Assembly: GCF_900113935.1 (NCBI RefSeq)
Contig: NZ_FORF01000007.1
Span: 62,001 to 126,000 of the forward strand
Direction of reading: 5' to 3'
Source of the DNA: Aquamicrobium aerolatum DSM 21857
GTDB taxonomy: Bacteria > Pseudomonadota > Alphaproteobacteria > Rhizobiales > Rhizobiaceae
Length of the DNA stretch: 64,000 bases
Shown one piece after another: positions 57,994 through 64,000 of the stretch (position 1 is its first letter; each line of letters begins with the position of its first letter). Made by a program: the position numbers and the translations under genes. The notes beneath the pieces were generated by a model. It was given only the letters and a program-made list of their open reading frames with translations, ran no database searches and had not been told where the DNA came from.

Positions 57994-60900
57994 AACGACC
58001 TCATAAGTGCCGCTATGTTGCAGTGCAACATGATTTTGGGCGGCGCCATCGACCTCAAGCGCTTGGGTCTGGCCGCGCCGAACCCGGATGTTGTAGTCCG
58101 CTTCGCCGATTTTCAGGTGCGCTGCAAAATCGTTCCAGGACGATGGCAGGGCAGGTTTGAACGTCAGCATGTCGGCTTCGCGGCGCAGTCCGAGAATGTT
58201 CTCGACCGCAACACGGTAGAGCCAGCCAGCCGAACCCGTGTACCAGGTCCAGCCGCCGCGCCCGCCACGCTCGCTTTCGGAATAGACGTCTGCGGCGACC
58301 ACATATGGCTCGACCCGGTAGCGGTCGGCCGACTCGCGATCGACCGCGTGACTGACGGGATTGAGCATGGAGAAGAGCTCCCATGCCTCGTCCGCGCGTT
58401 TGCTTTCCGCCAGCGCTGCGACGAGCCAGGTGGCGGCGTGGGTGTACTGGCCACCATTTTCGCGCACGCCGGGCGGGTAGCTCTTGATGTAGCCGGGCTC
58501 CTTGGGCGTTTTTTCGAAAGGCGGCGTGAACAGCCGTGCGATCCGCAGATCCTTGTCGACGAGGGTCTCCATCACCTTGTCGAGCGCCTGTTGCGCGCGC
58601 TTCTCATCGCCAGCTCCCGACAGCACGGCCCATGATTGTGCAATGGAATCGATGCGGCACTCCTCTGATGAGGCGGAACCGAGCGGCGTGCCGTCGTCGA
58701 ATGTGCCGCGGCGATACCATTCGCCGTCCCAGCCTGCGCTTTCGAGCGCCTTCTTGAGCTGCTTGGCATGGTTCATCCACGCGAGCGCACGGTCGAAGTC
58801 GCTCCTGTCTTTGGCGATGGTGGAGAAATCCCGCAGCGCCTTCAGAAGGAACCAGCCGAGCCAGACGCTGGTGCCGCGTCCTGCCTCGCCCACGCGGTTC
58901 ATGCCGTCGTTCCAGTCGCCGCCAAGGATCAGCGGCAGGCCGTTGGCTCCGGTACGTTTGATCGCCAGATCAAGCGCGCGCGCGCAATGTTCGTAGAGCG
59001 ATACTTTTTCGGGCAGGATTTCAGGAGTGAAGAAAGCGTCGTGCTCGCCATCCTTCAACTGGGGCCCCTGAATGAAGGCGATGACCTCGTCGAGAATCGA
59101 CGTGTCGCCAGTGACCTTGACATAGTGATGTGTGCCATAGGCAAGCCACACCACATCATCGGAGATGATCGTGCGTACGCCGGCGCCGGTCCCCGGCAGC
59201 CACCAATGCTGCACGTCGCCTTCGGGAAACTGGCGCGAGGCGGCGTTGATGATCTGCGCGCGGGCCAGCGACGGATCGTGCAGCAAGAGCGCCAGCGTGT
59301 CCTGCAATTGATCGCGGAAGCCGTAGGCGCCACTGGCCTGATAGAAGGCGGAGCGAGCGCGGATGCGGCAGGCATAGGCCTGATAGGGCAGCCAGACATT
59401 GACCATCGCGTTGAATGCCGGGTCGGGGGTCTGAACCTGCAACGCGCTGGCGAAACGGTCCCATCGTTCCTTGTTGGCACGCAGGCGGGTGTTGAAGTCC
59501 CGTGCGAAGTGCTCGCCGACAAGCTTTCCGATGTCCTCCTGCGCGCCGGCATCGCCAAGCAGCAGATGCAGCTCGGACCTGGCTCCAGGTTCCAGTGTCA
59601 CGTCGACGGCGATGGCGGCGCATGGATCGCGTCCGGCATCCACCGTGTTGGACAAAGGCAGCCCTCGGCTGACGATGCGCGGGGCAACGCTTGCGCCGCC
59701 GGCCCCGAGAAATTCGGCCCGGTCACAGGTGTAGCTCTGCTCGCCGGCATCGCAGGCAAGGAATGCGACCCGGTCGCCAAATTCGAGATGGTAGGGATTG
59801 CGCGCGGTCAACGCTCCGGTCGCCGGTTCGCGGCCCGGCACGATATAGGGCGCGGATTTGGCGCGATTGTTGCCCAGCACCCATTCCGCATAGGCGTAGA
59901 TGCGCAACCTGACCGTGCGGCCGGTGTCATTGGTCAGGCGTAGTCGCTGGACCTTGATCGCTACATCGGGATCCACCAGCTGGATCAGTTCCGTTGTCAG
60001 CCCGCCGCTTTGCGCAGTGAAGGTCGATGCGCCGCGCTCATGGCGGGCTTCATAGACGATGCCGGACGAGCGGAACACACAGGCGAGCGGCGAGAATGTC
60101 TCTCCGGATTCCAGATCGTGAATGTAGATTGCCTCGCCGGGCCGGTTGGTCACCGGATCGTTCGACCATGGCGTCAGCTGATAGTCGCGGCTGTTTCGGC
60201 TCCACGTCCATGATGCGCCCTCCGAAGAGGTATGGAACCCGAATGTTTCGTTGGCGATGACATTGACCCATGGATGCGGTGTCACGGTATCGCCGGACAG
60301 GCGCACGACATATTTGCGTCCTTCGTCGGAAAAGCCGCCATAGCCATTCCAGAACGACAAATCATCGCCGTGCGCGTTGACCGCGGGGGCGGACCAGGAC
60401 GACTGCGGCTGCGCGCTGAGGCGTGCCGGCAACGGTTCGGCCAGGAAGGTGGCGTTTTCGGCGCGTTCGATCTGCGCCAGGATGGGGCCGTTGCGGGTGT
60501 GCATCACGACATGGGCGGCACCGATCAGCGTCTGGTAGGACGCATCGTCCATCAGGTCGCGGCGTACCGCGAAGATGTGCTGACGCGGCCCCAGTTCGCT
60601 GCCGCGCAGGCGGGCATTGTCACAGAGCAGTTCGATCGACTGCTGCAAGTCCTGCACATAGGACGCGGCCTGCTCGTTGACGATCACCAGATCTGCCATC
60701 AGGCCGTGGGCGCGCAGATATTCCTGCATTCGCAATGCCGACGCAACGATTGGAAGATCGGCGACGTCGCTGATGCGCAAGGCGAAGATCGGGAAGTCGC
60801 CGGAGATCGCCATCGGCCACAAGGCGGATTGGCGTCCCAGACCGGACGCGATGGTCTCGGCGGGCGCGCGCAGTGCCGGATCGGAAAACAGCAGATAGCG

Positions 60901-63900
60901 GGCCAGCTTCTGAACCACGGCCGCTTCCCACAGGGTGATGCCGACATGGCGGGTCTGAACCTGCGAGCGGGTCCAGGCCAGTGTTTCCTGCCGCTCATAG
61001 CTTTCGCTGTGAACGAAGCGGCGGGTGGCCTCCTCGACATCGGCCCGGTTGGCGGCGACCAGTGTCCAGAAGGTAAGCGTTACCTTCTTTCTTGCCGGAA
61101 CCCGCACCTTGGCGCGCAACGCCATGATCGGGTCGAGGGTGAAGCCGCGCGAGCCGGTGAGTTGCGCGCCGGGCTCGAAGGCGGCGGCATTGGCGATGGA
61201 GCGTCCGCGCCCGATGAATGCGCGCCGGTCCGTCTCGGCCTGAACGTCGCGCGTGACCCCGGCTGTCGACGTCACGAAATGCGCCAGCGCGATGGTCGGA
61301 TCGCCACTGCTGCGCTGGCGGCGTTCCGCAAAAATGGTTGCGCCGTCGTCGCCGCTGATGTCGGTTTCGACGAACATCTTCGAGAAAGCCGGATGGGCGT
61401 TGTCGGCGGCCTCGTAGTTCAGCGCCAGTTCGGCAAAAGACGTCACCTCGATCTGGCGGTCCTTGTCGCCATCGTTCCAGATGGTGATGTGGCGCGCCTC
61501 GCCATTCGCCTCGGAGACGACGATGCATTCGACCTGTGAGCGCAAGGTGCCGACCGTCTTTGAGAAGGTCGCCTTGTCGTCGCAGAAGAAGGCGCGGCTG
61601 GTCTCGCCCGGTGCTCGTTTTGGCTCGGCTGTCGCCGACCACCAGTCGCCTGTGTCGGGCTCGGAGATGAACAGGAAGGTGCCGCTGCGGTTTTCGGTGG
61701 CGTCGGCATTCCAGCGCGTCACAGCAGTCTGGTCAGCGCGGCTGTATCCGGTGCCGGTGGCCGTGACCATGACGTTGTAGTGGCCGTTCGACATGATGTT
61801 GGTGGCGATCGGGCTTTCGAGCGGGTCGAGGATCAGGCGCGAGTCGGGCCGGTCCTCCACGTCCTTTGGCTGCAGCCGGTCGCCGGTTTCGGCGCGCAGC
61901 GGCATCGCCGGCACTTCACGCGGCGCTTTCTCCTGCAGCAGCAATTCTGCCGCTTCGATCACCGGATCGGAGTGAAAGCGGTCGCGCATGCGACCTTCGA
62001 AGATCGCGTTGGCGACAGCGACAATCGACATGCCATGGTGGTGCGCCATGTAGTTGTAGACGACCGCACCTTTTTTCCCGTCCGGCACGCGGGCAGGGGT
62101 GTAATCGACAGCATCGTGGAAGCCATAGCGTCCGAGCGCGCCCTCGCGCTGGAGGCGCCGCAGATTTGCCACCGCTTCCGCGGGACGGAACTGCGCCGCC
62201 AGCAGGCTGGCATAGGGCGCAATCACCGTGTTCTGCGCCAGCCCGCGCTTGAGCCCGAGCCCAGGTACGCCGAAATTCGTGTACTGGTAGGTCATGTCGC
62301 GGTCGCGGGCATGGTAAGCCGCTTCGGAAATGCCCCACGGCACATTTTTCTCGCGGCCATAGGCGATCTGGCGCTGGATGATCAGATTGCTGGTCTGGTT
62401 GAGGATGCCTCCCAGCGGCTCCTTCATCACCAGTGGTGGCATCAGATATTCGAACATCGAGCCGGACCACGAGACCAGCGCGCCGCCGAAGCCGATCAGT
62501 GTCACCGGACGGCCAAGGCGGAACCAGTGCTCGGTTGGCAAGTCGCCCTTGGCGATGCCGAACAGACTTGTCAGGCGGGCTTCCGAAGCCAGCAGATCGT
62601 AACAGCTTTCATCGAGCTGGTTTTCCGACACGCGATAGCCGATCGACAAAAGCTTGCGCTCCTCACGCAAGAGGAACGAGAAATCCATCTCGAACGCGAA
62701 TTTGCGTGCCCGCTGGCTGAGCGTGGTCATGCGTTCGCGCAGGTTTGCACCGCTTTCAACATGCGAATCCGCCAGATGCGCTTCGCAGACCGCTTCGATC
62801 TTGCGCGCCCACAAGGCAAGCTGATCGCTGATTGGCGAGCGAATTTCCTCATGCAGCGCGGTGGCGAGCTTGGTGATGTCACGCGCCGCGACGGTGAGGT
62901 TTATCGTGCGGATCGCGGCCGTTTCCGGCTCGCTCATGATCGTGTTGACGGTGCGGTGCATCCCTTCGATCCGTTCGACCAGACGGCTGCGCAGCGGGCG
63001 CAGTGAACGGCGGTCGTCGGGAAGGGCTGCCAGCGTTTCCTGCACGATGGTCGTGGCGTCGAGAATGCCGTTATAGTCGCCCTGAAGATAAGCGGCGGGG
63101 GCTTCGGCCCATTTGCCACAGGCAGCGGCAACCGCGATCAGATGGCCCGCAAGGTTGCCACTGTCGACCGCTGAGACGTAGAGCGGATGGAGCGGACGAA
63201 GTGTCCGCGTTTCGTACCAATTGTACAGATGGCCGCGATAGCGCTCCATCTTCTCGAGCGTGCCCAGCGTCTGTTCAAGTCGCTGAAGCGTTTCCGACAA
63301 GGACAGCCAGCCGAAGTCGCGTGCGCTGATCACCGACAGCATGTAGACGCCGACATTTGTGGGCGAGGTGCGGGCGGCGATCACCGGAACCGGCACTTCC
63401 TGAAAATTGTCCGGCGGGAGCATGTTGTGCTCCTCGGTCACGAATGTCTCGAAATAGAGCCAGGCGCGCCGCGCGATGGTGCGCAGCGCGACCGCGTCTT
63501 CGGCGCGCATCTCCAGCCGGTCTTCCGTTTCGGCGGAGCGGCTGATGAGCCATGCAAAGGCTGGCGATCCTGCCCAGAACAGAGCGAAACAGACCGCAAC
63601 GAAGGTGCCGGTGGTATCGGTCATCAGCGGTATGAGCAGACCGGCAGCGGCGACCGGCAGAACGCCCCACATGGTGCGGTAGTGTACGCCAAGACCGTCA
63701 CCACCACGCGCTGCCTGCGAAGCGGTGCGCCATTCCAGGAGGTTCTGGCGGCTGACGAAGAGCCGGTAAAGCGTACGCACGATGGCATCGCCCGTAGACC
63801 ATGCCTGATGCGCAATCAGCACCATCTTGGTCGCTACCTGGGCGCTGGCGAAGGCGAAGTCGCGTGCAAACGCTGCCATGTGGTTCTTCAGCGTCGCTTC

Positions 63901-64000
63901 CGGATCACCCGGAAGGATCGAGTTGACGATGCCGAAGGTAAGGGACAGGAAAAGGCTCAGCACCAGCAGCGCCTGCCATTGCGCGGCCTGGGTAAAGGGT
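57979..64000 (-). CDS. ndvB: Cyclic beta-1,2-glucan synthase NdvB (C-terminal ~2,000 residues)
   Basis: The frame is open to the right edge, so the start lies outside; the family is about 2,800 residues long, leaving roughly 800 (including the GT84 synthase domain) unseen. NdvB starts, extends and cyclises beta-1,2-glucan chains in the inner membrane. Visible are two membrane segments near the visible N-terminal end, a large middle region with EEHNMLPPDNFQEVPVPVIA, two sugar-binding repeats, and the C-terminal GH94-type phosphorylase domain, which controls chain length, with its catalytic aspartate in LILGGDWNDGMNRVGEAG (near 58,910). No break is seen in the ~6 kb. ndvA follows. Confidence 0.96.
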   Translation of the reverse strand, partial: PFTQAAQWQALLVLSLFLSLTFGIVNSILPGDPEATLKNHMAAFARDFAFASAQVATKMVLIAHQAWSTGDAIVRTLYRLFVSRQNLLEWRTASQAARGGDGLGVHYRTMWGVLPVAAAGLLIPLMTDTTGTFVAVCFALFWAGSPAFAWLISRSAETEDRLEMRAEDAVALRTIARRAWLYFETFVTEEHNMLPPDNFQEVPVPVIAARTSPTNVGVYMLSVISARDFGWLSLSETLQRLEQTLGTLEKMERYRGHLYNWYETRTLRPLHPLYVSAVDSGNLAGHLIAVAAACGKWAEAPAAYLQGDYNGILDATTIVQETLAALPDDRRSLRPLRSRLVERIEGMHRTVNTIMSEPETAAIRTINLTVAARDITKLATALHEEIRSPISDQLALWARKIEAVCEAHLADSHVESGANLRERMTTLSQRARKFAFEMDFSFLLREERKLLSIGYRVSENQLDESCYDLLASEARLTSLFGIAKGDLPTEHWFRLGRPVTLIGFGGALVSWSGSMFEYLMPPLVMKEPLGGILNQTSNLIIQRQIAYGREKNVPWGISEAAYHARDRDMTYQYTNFGVPGLGLKRGLAQNTVIAPYASLLAAQFRPAEAVANLRRLQREGALGRYGFHDAVDYTPARVPDGKKGAVVYNYMAHHHGMSIVAVANAIFEGRMRDRFHSDPVIEAAELLLQEKAPREVPAMPLRAETGDRLQPKDVEDRPDSRLILDPLESPIATNIMSNGHYNVMVTATGTGYSRADQTAVTRWNADATENRSGTFLFISEPDTGDWWSATAEPKRAPGETSRAFFCDDKATFSKTVGTLRSQVECIVVSEANGEARHITIWNDGDKDRQIEVTSFAELALNYEAADNAHPAFSKMFVETDISGDDGATIFAERRQRSSGDPTIALAHFVTSTAGVTRDVQAETDRRAFIGRGRSIANAAAFEPGAQLTGSRGFTLDPIMALRAKVRVPARKKVTLTFWTLVAANRADVEEATRRFVHSESYERQETLAWTRSQVQTRHVGITLWEAAVVQKLARYLLFSDPALRAPAETIASGLGRQSALWPMAISGDFPIFALRISDVADLPIVASALRMQEYLRAHGLMADLVIVNEQAASYVQDLQQSIELLCDNARLRGSELGPRQHIFAVRRDLMDDASYQTLIGAAHVVMHTRNGPILAQIERAENATFLAEPLPARLSAQPQSSWSAPAVNAHGDDLSFWNGYGGFSDEGRKYVVRLSGDTVTPHPWVNVIANETFGFHTSSEGASWTWSRNSRDYQLTPWSNDPVTNRPGEAIYIHDLESGETFSPLACVFRSSGIVYEARHERGASTFTAQSGGLTTELIQLVDPDVAIKVQRLRLTNDTGRTVRLRIYAYAEWVLGNNRAKSAPYIVPGREPATGALTARNPYHLEFGDRVAFLACDAGEQSYTCDRAEFLGAGGASVAPRIVSRGLPLSNTVDAGRDPCAAIAVDVTLEPGARSELHLLLGDAGAQEDIGKLVGEHFARDFNTRLRANKERWDRFASALQVQTPDPAFNAMVNVWLPYQAYACRIRARSAFYQASGAYGFRDQLQDTLALLLHDPSLARAQIINAASRQFPEGDVQHWWLPGTGAGVRTIISDDVVWLAYGTHHYVKVTGDTSILDEVIAFIQGPQLKDGEHDAFFTPEILPEKVSLYEHCARALDLAIKRTGANGLPLILGGDWNDGMNRVGEAGRGTSVWLGWFLLKALRDFSTIAKDRSDFDRALAWMNHAKQLKKALESAGWDGEWYRRGTFDDGTPLGSASSEECRIDSIAQSWAVLSGAGDEKRAQQALDKVMETLVDKDLRIARLFTPPFEKTPKEPGYIKSYPPGVRENGGQYTHAATWLVAALAESKRADEAWELFSMLNPVSHAVDRESADRYRVEPYVVAADVYSESERGGRGGWTWYTGSAGWLYRVAVENILGLRREADMLTFKPALPSSWNDFAAHLKIGEADYNIRVRRGQTQALEVDGAAQNHVALQHSGTYEVVVTTP

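Noticed and set aside
58768-63006. Several plus-strand frames of 390-435 codons inside ndvB
   Set aside because: Antisense to an unbroken, conserved coding sequence and without recognisable domains.

Overview
This 64 kb window is chromosomal DNA from an alphaproteobacterium of the order Hyphomicrobiales (Rhizobiales), most like the Phyllobacteriaceae/Rhizobiaceae. The order is supported by the cyclic beta-1,2-glucan genes (ndvA, ndvB and an opgC-type modifier), the heme/iron regulator Irr divergent from fabA-fabB-fabI, the ActS/ActR redox two-component pair, an MmcB-type repair protein, and two copies of a 107 bp intergenic palindromic repeat resembling rhizobial RIME elements. I cannot name the genus. 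The window is almost entirely core genome; no prophage, insertion sequence, CRISPR array, rRNA or tRNA gene was seen.

Layout. 1-5.0 kb: end of a TRAP transporter binding protein, a diguanylate cyclase, an XRE regulator overlapping a SulP anion transporter, and an exported sugar dehydrogenase. 5.0-17.1 kb: the translation and RNA cluster rimP-nusA-ylxR-infB-rbfA-truB, a HWE histidine kinase, then rpsO and pnp. 17.2-21.5 kb: an RsmC-type methyltransferase, the unsaturated fatty acid operon fabA-fabB-fabI (minus strand) and divergent irr. 21.7-28.4 kb: malate synthase G, tsaB-rimI-acyltransferase, dtd and lepA. 28.6-32.0 kb: the one clearly accessory locus, a single-chain MmeI-like (type IIL) restriction-modification gene broken by a frameshift. 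32.1-46.0 kb: rmuC, def-fmt-GNAT-truA, a membrane protein and dapE, an EAL phosphodiesterase, glnD-murJ, trpS and a universal stress protein. 46.1-50.7 kb: an Nfu-type Fe-S scaffold, an L,D-transpeptidase lipoprotein, a CueR-like regulator, mmcB and actS-actR. 50.8-64 kb: hrpB, opgC, an iron-storage gene group ending in bfd-bfr, ndvA, and ndvB, which runs off the right edge.

Functional links. Two near-identical 17 bp motifs, TTTAGAAtwATTCCAAA, lie just upstream of nfu and of the bfd-bfr group. They match the Irr iron control element (ICE) consensus with one mismatch, so the Irr encoded at 21.1 kb plausibly controls both. The second site sits ahead of two tiny unrecognised reading frames placed before bfd-bfr. 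opgC, ndvA and ndvB together would make, export and decorate periplasmic cyclic glucans. The most interesting items are the putative four-gene iron-storage operon, the broken type IIL enzyme, a promoter-terminator-gene arrangement ahead of rimP that looks like an attenuator, and the RIME-like repeat pair. Motifs, promoters and hairpins were found by eye; no database search or folding was run.
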